From Cryptomeria japonica (taxonomy: Eukaryota; Streptophyta; Pinopsida; Cupressales; Cupressaceae), in assembly GCF_030272615.1 (NCBI RefSeq), contig NC_081406.1:233544396-233608395 (forward strand): 64,000 nt of DNA. Reading direction: 5' to 3'. Under the pieces are notes generated by a model. It was not told the origin of the DNA. It made no database searches and saw only the letters and a list, made by a program, of their open reading frames with translations. The translations under genes and the position numbers were made by a program. Positions 11,650 through 24,213 of the stretch are shown here, one piece after another; positions within the stretch are counted from its first letter, which is position 1, and each line of letters begins with the position of its first letter.

Positions 11650-14600
11650 TCAATTCAATGAACCATCTAGATCCTCTCTACTCTTTATCGTGTCAATAAT
11701 TTCCTCATGGTCAGACTCATGAACCTTCCATAGGTTTTGGTTTAGTGGTCTACCCCCATATTTAGTCAAGTGAACATTTGATGCCATCACAAGGTTCAAA
11801 TAATGAAGAATCTTTCTATGTGTCGCAAAGTCCTCAAATAACCACAGGTTAGATTTCTTCAATTTGTACCTCCTAAGCCATGTACCAGTAACAATGACTG
11901 ATCCTATAGTTTATTTAATGTTTTCACCATCTACCATAGGGCCATACAATTTCTTTTTTGCCTCCACACAATGACATAGATAATAATGTGTTCCTTCTTC
12001 ATTGTCTTTACTTGCAATAAATGCATAAACATGCCCTGCAATCATATTTGCATGTATGTACATGATTAGCATGAACAAATATGAAATAAAATAAATTTTA
12101 TTAAATATGTATGTAGATAATTTACCTACTTGGATGAGATCTAAGACATGGTCAAAGTCAAATGATGCTTCCATCTATGTGATTTGCAATGTTGTCAAGA
12201 GTCGATATGTCTCAAGTGGGCTCAAATTTCTCATACACCATTCGTCGACCCACTCCTTTGACTCACATTCATTCCATGATTCATTTGCACATGATGAAAA
12301 AAAGCACACCATATGTCGCATATGTATAATCCATGAACTTGCATTAGAGCTTCTAAAAGAGTGTATCTCACTTGATCCTGTCAATCTACAACAATCCTTG
12401 TATTTTGCAATGTTAATATCATCTATCAACCAAAATAATCTACAAACTAAAGACTCGCCTTGATTTTATAGACCCATTTTAGCATTACACCACTCGATAA
12501 TAGCTCTTGCATCTGTCAACTTTTCTTTATCTATGTACTTTAACTCTTCTCATGCCAAGGCTCTTTTGATACATGCTCTTGCACCATCATGCTCCCCCTT
12601 TCCATGCTTGGCTTCACAAAAATTCCATATATGTTGAACACTAGTACTCTTATGCATTCTTCTCAACCAATAAAACATTTGAGAGTTCTTGAATTATGAG
12701 GCACAATTATCTGACCATATGATATGTTGGCATAATGAAATACCCCTACTAGTCAGATTACGGTAGAACATCTGAAAGCAACCTTGTGCAAACTCTATAG
12801 AATATGAGAAATCATCATTGATATAAAAGTGATACTCCCTCAAAATCTTCCTATTTTCATCTATGCTATCAGCAGCATGCATGAATGCTATATCCACAAA
12901 TATAGCAACCTATGTGGAGTTGTAATACTAGGATTGAACATCATTATGTGTCTTTAGTATGTAGCTCTCTGTGAACTCAACAACTAAAATGATGGTATCG
13001 AGTGGAAATGTGTCCTTCCATATCTTGAATTGCAAGTCCAACCATCGAGCTCTATGGGTATGCCTTGCATACTCATATAATATTTTCTCATGAAAAATGC
13101 CCATAAACTGATACACTAGAATCTTCTCAGTGACAAAATCACACCTTTTTTCTTCTTTTCTATCTTTTGGACTATAGACCACCATCTTATATTTTCCAAA
13201 TTCCACTAGTTCATTCCCAATAACATGTGTACTATCCATATACTCACACATTGGCAAACTTTGCAAGTCACCACAATGAACAAATGTGCCATCCAAGCAT
13301 ACTTTATTGTAAAATTATTGACCATCAACTCTTTCACAAAAAATGGTAGATATGAAGCCCCTTGAAGATCTAGGTGGAGCCTTTATGCTACATTCCTGCA
13401 AAATATTATTAGTATGCAAATCTACACATATATGTTGGTAAACATCATAATGATTAGAAAATTCAATATGTACTCTACAACAACAAGTAGTGTGTGTGTG
13501 ATTTATTTTGACATAAAAAGGCTTTGCCATTTCAAAAAATCTTTGACTAATTTTAATTTGAGCATACATGTCTAAAAACTTGGCAAAAATTGTGTTTGAT
13601 TCATATCCAAAAAATGCTTTGGATGTGGATCACGGATTTGACTACCAATTCTCCTCCTTACAACATCTCTTTGATTAGGAGACACCCTTGTGTTAGTCTT
13701 CAAAAATTCTTCAATCAACGATCTCAATGCTTCAACAATTGCTTTATCTTTTCATGGTACTCTATTAGGAATGCCCATAATTCTTTGTCATTTGGATTCT
13801 CAACTCTTTCACACCTTCCCATAGCTCTCATTAGATATTTTCTGCTTATTTGCATTGCTTTACTTGTCTTTCTAATCAAACAAGATTTCTTGGAGGACAC
13901 ATCATGTGACATTTCTATCTTTCATGTGTGATGTAGAACCCACACTCTAATACACACTCATTATATTCTTGACAATTGATTTCTCATTAAATCATCCGAT
14001 GCTCTTAGCCCAAGAATCTGCATGATGGGCCTCAATTTAAGATTTCTCATCATTTCAACAAATAGTTGACATCTTCATGTCTCATTTAACCTTTAAAAGT
14101 ACAATCTCCAAATTTGGTTATCATATATTTGAAAAGTACGCTTTGGATTCTTATCAACCATTGGTTGCAAAATATTAGTATCAATATCAATCAAATACTT
14201 AGACTTTCTATGCAGAATTCTAGGAGGTGTTCTCAAATTTTGAGTTGCTTCAATATTAGGAATGTTAACAACATTAGCGATAGATGGCATACCTTCAACT
14301 GGAGATGAAAATGATGACATACATTGAAAATGAGATGTACTTGCAAAGTGACATATTGTAGAAGGTGTGTCTTCAACTTGAAAAGTGAGAGGTGGTGTGC
14401 CTTTAACTTGAGATGTGACAAATGGTGTGCCTTCAACTTGATATGTGACAAATGGTGTGCCTTCAACTTGATATATGAGAGATGGTGTTCCTTTGGCTTG
14501 AGATGTGACAAATGGTGTGCCTTCAACTTGAGATGTGAGAGATGGTGTTCCTTCAACTTGAGATGTGAGAGATGATGTTCCTTCCACTTGAGATGTGAGA

Positions 14601-14863
14601 GATGGTGTTCCTTCAACTTGAGATGTGAGAGATGGTGTGCTATCAACCTCGGACATCGATTGTCTCTTTGCACAAAGGTTTTGCATTCATTCTCTTTGTT
14701 TTTCCAATACCATATCTCTCTTACGCTCCTCTTCAATTGGCATGTCTTCTTCTATGATGTTCAATTTCCTTGATTGATGAATTTGCCACATATTTTCTCT
14801 TGTCTTTGCATTCTTAGCTTCTCGCTCTTCCCATGTTAGCTTTTGTCATCTTTTCCTTGGCAT
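11650..14863 (-). pseudogene. Decayed DDE-type transposase-like gene
   Basis: Starting at ATG 14863 (MPRKR), a discontinuous protein can be followed leftwards through stops. It has a basic N-terminus (EEREAKNAKTRE), a decapeptide repeat block, a segment with LRPIMQILGLRASDD, then a Cys-rich piece with TCCCRVHIEFSNHYDV (about 13500-13455). A central domain follows with LDGTFVHCGD and DIAFMHAADSIDENRK, then HIIWSDNCAS (about 12725-12695) and HGKGEHDGA (about 12600-12575). The tail includes TGTWLRRYKLKKSNLW. The WSD/HGKG.HDGA pair recalls a plant hypothetical family that I take to be transposase-like; the two acidic motifs would be part of a DDE catalytic core. This is memory plus inference. The first in-frame stop is at codon 6, so the gene is dead. 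I could not find terminal inverted repeats. Alternative: a domesticated or captured host gene. Confidence 0.55.
14350..14650 (-). repeat. 30-bp in-frame minisatellite inside the transposase-like gene
   Basis: About ten tandem 30-base units, each giving a decapeptide like GTPSLTSQVE or GTPFVTYQVE on the minus strand. Units keep length and frame while varying at fixed positions (SLTS/FVTS, VE/VK/AK), so the repeat grew while the frame was translated or is recent. Confidence 0.9.
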
Positions 14864-15423
14864 GGTGGTGATTTCTAAATATACCTACACAAACATTATA
14901 TAAAAAAATTGCATAAACCAATAGCAACATATGAAATTAAGTTATGAATGCTAAAATTGTTGAAGTTATGATCTAAGTAGAAAGATGTGATAAAGGTGGT
15001 CTTATTCACATATGCGCTACTTAGATTTTTCTCTTATTGATGTAGCTAAATTGTATATTATGAAATAGAAACAAAAAAATCATAATAAACATTTTAGTCA
15101 AAAAAAAAAGAAAATTACCTCATATAACAAAAATACCTACAAAAACTTCAAATGTTTGTCTTCTATGATGTCCAACTAGCAAAAAGGTGGTAAAATTGTG
15201 ATGAAATATGCTAAATATGCTTCTATGATAAGTCAATAGAATGAAAAAAGTGTTTCCTTGTCATGATCAGAGAAAAAGAATAGACAAAGCCAGGGAATGT
15301 GGGCTAGAATCATGGGTCCAATATCTTAGTTTACCATTTTTCACATGCAATCCATTTGGTGCATGCCAAATTGACTCTATCAACTTTTTTAACATTCACC
15401 AAAAATATTAAGGTGTGTATGTA
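14864..15423. other. AT-rich stretch left of the GA array
   Basis: No gene is seen. A near-palindrome atttggtgcatgccaaatt at 15354-15372 reappears in variant form at 53551-53599, beyond the second GA block. This suggests that the two flanks once belonged to one locus. Confidence 0.4.
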
Positions 15424-15796
15424 TGAGAGAGAGAGAGAGAAGAAATGGAGGGAGGGAGAGACAAACAAATAATAGAGAGGGAGAGGGAGGAAGAATAGAG
15501 ATAGGGTGAGAGAGAGAGTGAGAAAAAGAGAAAGGGAGTGGGAGGGAGAGATTTGAGAGCGGAAGAGGGAAATAGAGAGGGAAAGAGGAAAAGAGGGAAA
15601 GAGGGAAAGAGGAGAGAGAAAGAGGGAAAGAAGAAGAAAGGGAGGGAGGGAGAGAGAAAGGAAGAATAGAGATAGAGAGGGAGATATAAGAGGAGAGGGA
15701 GGAAGAATAGAGATAGGGAGATATAGGAGGGGAGGGAGGAAGAATAGATATAGGGAGAGAGGGAGAGAGGGAGAGAGGGAGAGAGTTGAGAAGGAA

Positions 15797-15834
<38 letters not shown>

Positions 15835-16908
15835 GGGGAGGGAGGGAGAGAGGGAGAGAGAGAAAGGAATAATAGAGATAGGGAGATAGAGAGAGTGAGA
15901 AAAAGAGAAAGGGAGTGCAAGGGAGCGACTTGAAAAGGAAAGAGGGAAAGAGAGAGAGGGGGAGGGGGGAGGGAGGGAGAGAGAAAGGAAGGAAGAAGAA
16001 TAGAGATAGAGAGGGAGGAAGAGTAGAGATAGGGAGATAGAGGAGGGGAGGAAAGAATAATAGAGAGAGAGAGAGGAAGAGAGAAAGGAAGAATAGAGAT
16101 AGGGAGATAGAGAGAGTGAGAAAAAGAGAAAGGGAGTGGGAGGGAGAGACTTGAGAAGGAAAGAGGGAAAGAGAAAGGGAGAGAGAGAGAGGAGGGAGGA
16201 AGAGAGAAAGGAAGAATAGAGATAGGGAGATAGAGAGAGTGAGAAAAAGAGAAAGGGAGTGGGAGGGTGAGACTTGAGAAGGAAAGAGGGAAAGAGAAAG
16301 GGAGAGAGAGAAAGGGAGGGAGAGAGAGAGAATCAAAGAGAGGGAGGGAGGGAGGGAGGGATAGAGAAATGAATAATAGAGATAGAGAGGGAGATACAGG
16401 AGGAGAGGGAGGAAGAATAGATATAGAGAGATATAGGAGAGGGATGAAGAGTAGATATAGGGATATGTAGGAGGAAAGGGAGGAAGAATAGAAATAGAGA
16501 GAGAGAGAGAGGGAGGGAGGGACTTGAGAGGGAACAAGAGTAAGAGAGAGGGAGAGAGAGAGAAAGAGGGAAAGAGAAGGGAGAGAGAGAGAATAATACA
16601 AAGAAAAGGAGGGAGGGAAAGAGAAATGAAGAATAGAGATGGAGAGGGAGATATAGGAGGAGAGGGAGGAAGAATAGATAGAGGGAGATATAGGAGGGGT
16701 GGGAGGAAGAATAGAGATAGGGAGATAGAGAGTGATAAAAAGTGAGGGATTAGGAGGGAGAGACTTCGGAAGGAAAGAGGGAAAGAGAAAAGGAGAGAGG
16801 GAAATAGGGAAAGATATGGGGGGGAGAGAGAGAGAGAGAGATATCGGAGGAGAGGGAGGAAGAATAGAGATAGGGAGATATAGGAGGGGAGGGAGGAAGA
16901 ATAAAGAT

Positions 16909-16958
<50 letters not shown>

Positions 16959-17333
16959 AGAATAGAGATAAAGAGGGAGATATAGGAGGAGAGGGAGAAA
17001 GAACAGAGATGGAGAGATATAGGAGGGAGGGAATAAGAATAGAGATAGGAAGAAATAGAGAGTGATAAAAAGAGAAAGAGAGTAGGAGGGAGAGATTTGA
17101 GAGGGAAAGAGAGAAAGAGAGAGGGAAAGAGGGAAAGAGAGGGGGAGAGACAGAGAGATAAGAAGAAAGAGAGGGAGGGAGAGAAATAAATACTAGAGAT
17201 AGAGAGGGCATATAGGAGGAGAGGGAGGAAGAATAGAGATGGGCAGATATAGGAAGGGAGGAAGGAATAATAGAGATAGGGAGATAGAGAGAGCAAGAAA
17301 AAGTGAAAGGGAGTGGGAGGGAGAGACTTTAGA

Positions 17334-17369
<36 letters not shown>
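15424..17369. repeat. Purine-rich GA microsatellite/minisatellite array, left block
   Basis: Almost 2 kb in which the plus strand is nearly all G and A with scattered T and very rare C. Besides simple (GA)n and (GGGA)n it has a higher-order unit: the 20-mer gtgagaaaaagagaaaggga recurs exactly at 15518, 15895, 16116 and 16239, usually followed by gtgggagggagagactt. Very long open frames on the minus strand (Ser/Leu/Pro only) are by-products of the missing purine stop codons in that strand's reading and are not genes. Such homopurine tracts can form triplex (H-DNA) structures. Confidence 0.92.
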
Positions 17370-17372
<3 letters not shown>

Positions 17373-18611
17373 GATAACCAGAGGACAACTAAGAGGGGAG
17401 GGGTGAATTAGTTGTCACTGGATTATAGAACTTTAAGAATTTAAATCCTTATTACTAGAACACATAAACTTAATACCAAAATGCATATAATGACAGATAT
17501 AGCAATTAAACATAAATATAAATCATATAACAATTACCATCCATCCATAACACATAACACCAAGATTTGTACATGGAAAACCAGGTAAAGGGAAAAACCA
17601 CAGTGGGAAGCCTACCCATAGTTAGATAATACTTCTGCAATAAGTATGTGAATACGATATGAGGGGCCTGCACATATAGGAAGGCCAACATCCTAGAGCG
17701 CATTGCTCATCACAAAAAGGAGCCTCACTAACTACATAAACATAAGACTACAATTTGGAAACAGGAGTGAATTGTAAGTATAACATCTCCTATGACTGAG
17801 TATAGTTTTGGTTAACCTCTATACCAGAGGCCTTAAACCTCTCTTACACACCCAATTCGATCACCTATGATCAAATAAACCTTCTGCATATGATTACAAC
17901 ATTATTCACACCTAGATAACCATAATCCCATATGCCCATACCATACATGATCTACAAAGAGATCTTACATCATATTTATACCAATCGGGGACCTAAACAA
18001 TTAGGTCAGCCACTTGAAAGATAATACAATAAGTTCATAACATAAACCCACAATCCAATGATCAACCAAGTCATATTAGGCTGAAAAAAATGTAAACCAA
18101 TCATTAAATCCCACCAATAATGCATCAGGAACATCCTCCAACATGTTACAGAAATTGGTCCATAACCTAGATAACACTGGACCCAAAATAGGTCACCATA
18201 AACCAAATCCAACACCATCGATGAATTGGAACATGAACAAGATAACCAACAACATCATGAGAACCATCTAGAAGCTGCACCAATACCACTTATCATGTGC
18301 ATCAAAATATCTTCAACAAAGCTCTATCGGTAAAACCCTTACCGGTGACCAAAAGGCTTACTAGAACAAATGATAGCTCCCAAGTCATCAAATCCCAAAC
18401 CAACTAATCATGATACACATCTGAATAGCATGAATGACAGATCCAAACCAATTCCACAAACCAAAGCATACTGAATCCTACCGGATCAATATCATAATCA
18501 ACTACTATACTAGAACCAACCAGAAACTGGTAAACAACAAAAACAAACGGTGTTGCCATCAATGACAAAAGATCAATGCAACACATAATAAATTCCTCCA
18601 AATTTCCAACA
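17370..18611 (-). repeat. Copia-2 3' LTR, outer end missing about ten bases
   Basis: Matches 51195-52447 along its whole length and 23180-23295 at its start. It ends CCAACA next to the polypurine tract. The expected TGTTAGACAA start is replaced by (GA)n. Confidence 0.88.
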
Positions 18612-18968
18612 ATCTCCCCCTTTGGCATTGATGGCAACACTAGATGTGAAAAACATCCAAGTGTCAAGAAATGCCAAACAAGTCTCCCCCTATGGAAGAC
18701 AGCAAACAATCTTCCACAAAATGATATAGAAATGAAGTTTTGAACCAAAATCTCCCTTTGACTGTTATTCTATTAAGCTCTATTTTTCACATATATCTCT
18801 CCCCCTTTGACATCAATGCTAGAAATCTGACATAAACATCCAATAAAAATCATAAATCCTCTGATTCACACAGCTGACTACTCCCCTTGAGTAGTAGCAC
18901 CACCACATCAATCTAGAATGAGTAATAACTCTAAAAATGCATACCGAACTAATGCCAATCAACATCAC
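18612..18968 (-). other. Copia-2 polypurine tract and 3' untranslated region
   Basis: The minus strand reads ccaaagggggagat (18625-18612) at the inner LTR edge, a standard copia polypurine tract. The remaining bases up to the pol stop are non-coding. Confidence 0.75.
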
Positions 18969-21900
18969 TCAGGTCTCTATGAGAGGGGTAGAAACCCCCA
19001 ACCTGTCTCTAAAGTACTCAAATGATTCTTTAGGCAAAGGTTTAGTGAATATGTCTGCAATTTTCTCTTTAGTGTTCACATAAACCAGTCTGACTTCATT
19101 TGCTTCCACCTTCTCCTTTAAAAAGTTATACTTGATAGATATGTGCTTTGTCTTAGAATGAAATATCGGATTCTTTGATATATTAATAGCAACAGAGTTA
19201 TCATAGTGAATAACTACCAGTTCATTACAATCCACCTTTATATCCTTCAACATTTGCTTCATCCATAGAACTTGTGTACAATTAGCAGCAGCAACAACAT
19301 ACTCAACTTCAGCAATAGATAAAGAAGTGCATGATTGCTTCTTGCTAATCCATGAAACAAGTTTATTTCCAAGAAAGAAATCTCCACTGGATGTGCTCTT
19401 TTGGTCTTCGACATCTCCATCTCAATCTGCATCTGTATATGCACATAATGTAAATTCATCAATTTTAGGATACGACAAACCATACTCAGTTGTTCCCTAC
19501 AAATACCTAAAAAATCCTTTTCACCACACTCTCATGATTTTCTCTAGGATTACTCTAATATCTTGATACAATGCAAACTAAATTCATTATATCTGATCTA
19601 GTTTGAGTCAGATATAACAAACCTCCAATCATAGACTTGTACCTTGTGGTATTTACCGATGTAGATGCATCATTCTTTGTCAATTTCTCACTTGTAACCA
19701 TGTGCATACTTAGTTTGATAGATGAAAATACCTTTATCAATCTAAGTAATCTACAAACCTAAGAAAAAATTCATCTTCCCAATCATAGACATCTCAAATT
19801 CATTCTTCATATTGTTAGAGAATTCCATACACAACTTATCTTCACCTCCAAAAATGATATCATCAACAAAGACCTCAATAATCAATATGCCATCATCAGT
19901 GATTTTATAATATAAATTATTGATAACATTACCTTTAGTGAAATCAAGTTTCAAAAGATATTTATCCAGTCTTGCATACCAATCTCTAGGGGCTTGTTTC
20001 AATCCATATAATGCTTTCCTTAACCTGCAAACCATGTTTTTGTCATCTGAAAGCAAAAATCCATCAGGTTGCTCAAAATAAACTTCCTCTTCATGATCTC
20101 CATTCACAAATGCACATTTAACATCCATCTAAAAAACCTTGTAGTTCTTATGAGTAGTATAACAAGAAATAATCTCATAGCTTCAATCCAAGCTACCAGT
20201 GAAAAGGTGTCATCATAATCAATTTCTTCCTTCTGAGAATATCCTTTACAAACCAATCTAGCTTTATTCCTCACAACTTGTCCATCCTCATTCAATTTAT
20301 TCCTCAAAACCCATTTAGTTTCAATAACATTCTTATTTTTAGCTCGGGGAACTAAAGTCCATGTGTTATTATTTTCTATCTGATCCAATTCTTCTTCCAT
20401 AGATTTCATCCAATATTCATCTTTACAAGCTTCAATTAATGATGTCGGTTCAACTTGAGAAATAAAACATACTTCATCAACTGCCAACCTTCTTCTTGTC
20501 ATCATTCCTTTGCATTTGTCTCCAATGATCTAATCTTCTGAATGATTCAACCTTACATACCTAGGAGTCTTCTGATTTTTTGTTCCTCTGTTCTGATCTT
20601 CAGTCACTATTGAATTTTCTGATACTACCGGAGTAACTGGTTCAACATTTTTTTGTGGTATAGGTACTATCAGTTCAGTTATGATGATTTCCACTGTCAG
20701 TTCTCTCTCATAAGTTCTGATTTGACTTATGTTCTTCTTATCCACCTTGACATTTGTGCTCTCCACAATTCTCTACAATATTTTGTTATAACATCTATAT
20801 TCTTTGCTTTCATTAGAATAACCAAGAAATATTCCTTCATCACATCTAGGATCAAACTTTCCAATGGAATCATCTCTTTTGATATAGCATTTACTACCAA
20901 AGATTCTGAAATACTTAACTGTCAATGTATGACCAAACCATAACTCATAAGGTGTCTTACCGATATCTCTTTTGATATGAACTCTATTGAATATGTATAT
21001 CATTGTGTTTATAGCTTCTCTCCAATAGATATGAGGCATATTAGCTTCCATCATCATGGTTCTAGCTGCATCCAAGATAGTTATGTTCTTCCTTTCCACA
21101 ACTCCATTATGTTGAGGTGTCTGTGGTGTAGACAACTATCTTATTATCCCATTCTTCTCACAATAGCTGTTAAATTCACCGGATGTGAATTCTCCACCCT
21201 GATCTAACCTTAAGCATTTAATCTTCAATCCTATCTTTGTCTCAACTTTAGCTTTAAATATTTTAAAATTTGCAAATTCTTCAGACTTCTCCCTTAGAAA
21301 AGTAACCCACATCATTCTTGAATAGTCATCAATGATTAGCATGAAATATCTGTCACCCTAAAATTTTTGATTCTAGTAGGACCACACAAATCAGTATGAA
21401 TAAGATCAAGAACATCATTAGATTTGTCTTGTATACTCTTAAAATAAATTTTGACTTGCTTTCTCATTTGACATTCCATACATACAGGATTATAGGGCTT
21501 TACAATCTTAGGTATATCTCTAACTGCCTTAGTAGAACTGGTCATCACAATGTAATCAAAATTCACATGAAACAACCTCTTATGTCATAGCCAACTCTCA
21601 TCAATTTGTGAAAAACATGTCTTCTCACCGGAGTTCAAATAAAATATATTACCTTTAGTTTGTGTACCGATTGCAATCTCCAATTCAAATTTGTTGATAA
21701 TCTTGCATTTTCCATCCTTGAACTATAACTGAAATCCCTTATCCACCAACTATCCTACACTCAAAATATTATGCCTTAAACCTTCAACATAATAAACATT
21801 ATCAGTGTTATTCTTACTATCCAATGGTATTGTTCCTTTTCCCTTGATCATGCATGCTTTGTCATCTCCAAATCTAACCAGACCACCCTCAAATTCTTGC

Positions 21901-22949
21901 ATAGATAAGAACTTCCTTTTATCTCTAGTCATTTGATATGAACATCCACTATCAATTACCCATTCATCCTTGTCTTGAATTTTAGCAGCAAGGGCCTTCT
22001 CTTCAACTACCGGATCATCTTCCTTGATAGCCAGAAATACCCATTCCTTTCCATTGCCATATCCACTATCCAAATCTTGTATCAATTCATCATCAGAATC
22101 AGTCACACCTTCCTCATTCGCATAGTAGCATGATTTGTATTTGTTTCTCATGTACTTATGTTTGTTCTAATAATAATGGTTAGGCCTAAAATATCTTCTA
22201 TCTCTTTCTTCAAATCTTGAATTCCTTTCAGGACATCTAGATGCAATTTGACCTATCTTATAACATGGAAAGCATTTAAAAGGTGGTTTTCCTTCATACT
22301 TACTTCCTGTCGGTCCTTTAGGTACTCTTCTAGAAAATAAGGCTTCAAGTTGCTCAAACTCTTCATATTCTTTCTTCATATCCTCTAGTTCCTTCACATA
22401 TAAATCTTTCCAATCACTCTTGCTGGTAGATGATGTAGATGTGTGAAAAGCAGGTTCAGATTTCACAGCTCCAGAAGGTCCAAATTCTTCAAGCTCAAAA
22501 GTAGATAATTTCCCAACCAAGGTATCCCTATTAACAGAGGTTTTTGCCATATTTATAAGCTCATTAATTATAGTAGCCTTCATCTTATAAGAAGGTGGCA
22601 AAGCTCTTAGTACTTTAGAAACTATTTCATCTTCGCTCAGAGATCCACCACAACATTGAATTCCCAAAATAATCTCATTAACTCTCTCCATAAAAGAAGC
22701 AATCCTTTCATCTTCTTCCATCTTCAGGTTCTCATACCTCACCTGGTAACCATCAAGTTTAACAATTTTAATACTAGGATCGCCTTCATTCAGAGTCTCT
22801 AATTTTTCCCATATAGCTTTTGTAGTTGATTTGTCAGTTAGTCCTAGTATTTGTTGATCAGAAAGTGCACAGAAAAGGGATTCTCTAGCTCTGCAATCAT
22901 TCTCAAGCTCTTTATCTAGACCTGCCAGAGGAGGATTGTCAGATGTCAT
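18969..22949 (-). pseudogene. Copia-2 gag-pol polyprotein, multiply interrupted
   Basis: Gag (22949-22167) keeps a nearly intact UBN2-type domain (DEDERIASFMERVNEI-like region at about residues 75-95) and a zinc knuckle CFPCYKIGQIASRC in which the His ligand is Gln. Protease follows (DEWVIDSGCSYQMT, about 22000-21955) with DSG intact. Pre-integrase CMECQMRKQ and integrase core lie at 21575-20773 (LDLIHTDLCGP, TPQTPQHNGVVERK). RT is at 20505-19751, with FVDDIIFGGEDK near 19860. RNase H ends at 18969 with DNSVAINISKNP and the late-pol motif DIFTKPLPKESFEYFRDRLG. At least seven breaks separate the pieces. The gag and protease are better preserved than in Copia-1, so it is probably the younger of the two. 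Confidence 0.87.
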
Positions 22950-23179
22950 ATTAAATGATGTAACATCATTCTCAGTGATCTCCCAAATTTACTTTCCAAT
23001 ACATCTTAGATGAATCTCCATCCAAATCTTCCATACCCTATAACTTGTTCCATCAAGCCTAGGAATTTCTCTCCAAAAAACAACTGCATATGTACTAGAT
23101 GAACATGAACTACTAAATGCCATAGGATAATCCTCAAGCGGTTAAGCTTCTACAAAGAGGACCAGGATCAGATACCAAT
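22950..23179 (-). other. Copia-2 leader with primer-binding site
   Basis: Leader between gag and the 5' LTR. The primer-binding site at 23177-23165 reads TGGTATCTGATCC, a two-base variant of the usual tRNA-Met site. A gag-start upstream of 22949 may be hidden by a stop (coding-like sequence continues to about 23120). Confidence 0.65.
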
Positions 23180-23295
23180 TGTTAGACAACTTAGATAACC
23201 AAAGGACAATTGAGAGGGGGGTGGGGTGAATTAGTTGTCATTGGATTATAGAACTTTAAGCATTTAAATCCTTATTATCGAAACACATAAACTTA
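23180..23295 (-). repeat. Copia-2 5' LTR remnant
   Basis: The first 116 bases of the LTR (TGTTAGACAACTTAG), stopping at aaactta where the plus-strand element starts. The continuation does not follow on the far side of the nest. Confidence 0.85.
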
Positions 23296-24196
23296 TGAAA
23301 ATTGACACTCATTTGGTTTCTTATGTTGTCATTGATGGAAACATTGGCAACATATTTTTTTTCACACCAACATCTAGAAGACATTTCACCGACATCAAGG
23401 ATTTCAAAGGTAACCGACAAACTAGGTACCGGTATGGGAAGCCCACATCAATTGGAGATCTAGCAAAGGGTAGTATCCGGTAAAGGGTAGTATCCGTCAA
23501 ATAATTTTATAATTCATATATATTTATAATAAGATGACATGTATCATCATTTTTGTATTGTTAATGTAAGCCGATATATGACATGAATGTTTGTAAGGGT
23601 ATATAAGTCAGTCTATTAGGTCATTTTGATATACAACATTTGAGAGAAGATCATAAATGCAAAGATTATGTATGCGAGATCATTTGTATGTGAAAGAAAT
23701 ATTTTGTAATGATTTGTAGATGATTTTTAAGGTGCTCATAAGGTGTATGTTATTCTCACAAGGGTTTAGGGTTTAAGAACTGGAACAGTCATATCTTTAA
23801 CTGGAACTCAATCAGGCATAGTAGATGCATTATATGAGTTTAGTTTTGTAATTTTGTATCAGAAAGTGATTGTAGTCAGTGAGACTCTTGGTGATGAGCA
23901 GTGTGCTCTAGGAAGTGTTCCTGCATGTGCAAGCCCCTATTATGTGTAATATCTCTTCATATGGCCAGTGAATTGATATTATGGGTCACAAATCCCACCA
24001 TGGGTTTTCCTCATTGAGGTTTTCCATGTATAAATTGTTTGTCTTAAGGTGTTCAATTATGTGTTTGCATTATTTGTTTCAGTTATATGTATTTATGTCT
24101 ACCAGTTGATGAATGAACTCTTTGATAAGGCTAAAATCTTATATTCTAGCAGAACATTGATTCACCCCCCCCTCTCAGTGTTCTTGGATTCCAACA
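23296..24196 (+). repeat. 5' LTR of the pol-less element
   Basis: Starts TGAAAATTGACACTC, a slightly altered form of TGTTAGAAATTGACACTC at 50279, and ends CCAACA. A TATA box (gtatataagtcag) lies near 23600. A 16-base duplication of the aaagggtagtatccg motif at about 23464-23497 is absent from the 3' LTR. Confidence 0.88.
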
Positions 24197-24213
24197 ATTG
24201 GTATCAAATCCTT

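Larger units (their letters stand above)
17370..23295 (-). mobile_element. Copia-2: minus-strand Ty1/copia element, right LTR cut short
   Basis: Left (3') LTR 17370-18611, polypurine tract 18625-18612, pol-gag 18969-22949, primer-binding site 23177-23165, and the first 116 bases of the right (5') LTR, 23180-23295, which end where a plus-strand LTR element begins. The two Copia-2 LTR pieces share diagnostic bases (cttagataacc, gtgaattagttgtca) not found in the related LTR at 51195. The left LTR has lost its outer ten bases and abuts GA repeats, so the element sits in the GA array. Confidence 0.85.

Noticed and set aside
14350-14650. Regular 30-base repeats that could suggest a CRISPR array
   Set aside because: Units are directly adjacent with no unique spacers, keep the coding frame, and the DNA is from a plant nucleus.
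15389-17296. Open reading frames of up to 635 codons, Ser/Leu/Pro/Phe only, on the minus strand of the GA array
   Set aside because: The complement of a purine array cannot form most stop codons in long stretches; the composition is pure low complexity and the frames overlap each other. The same holds for 52349-53216.
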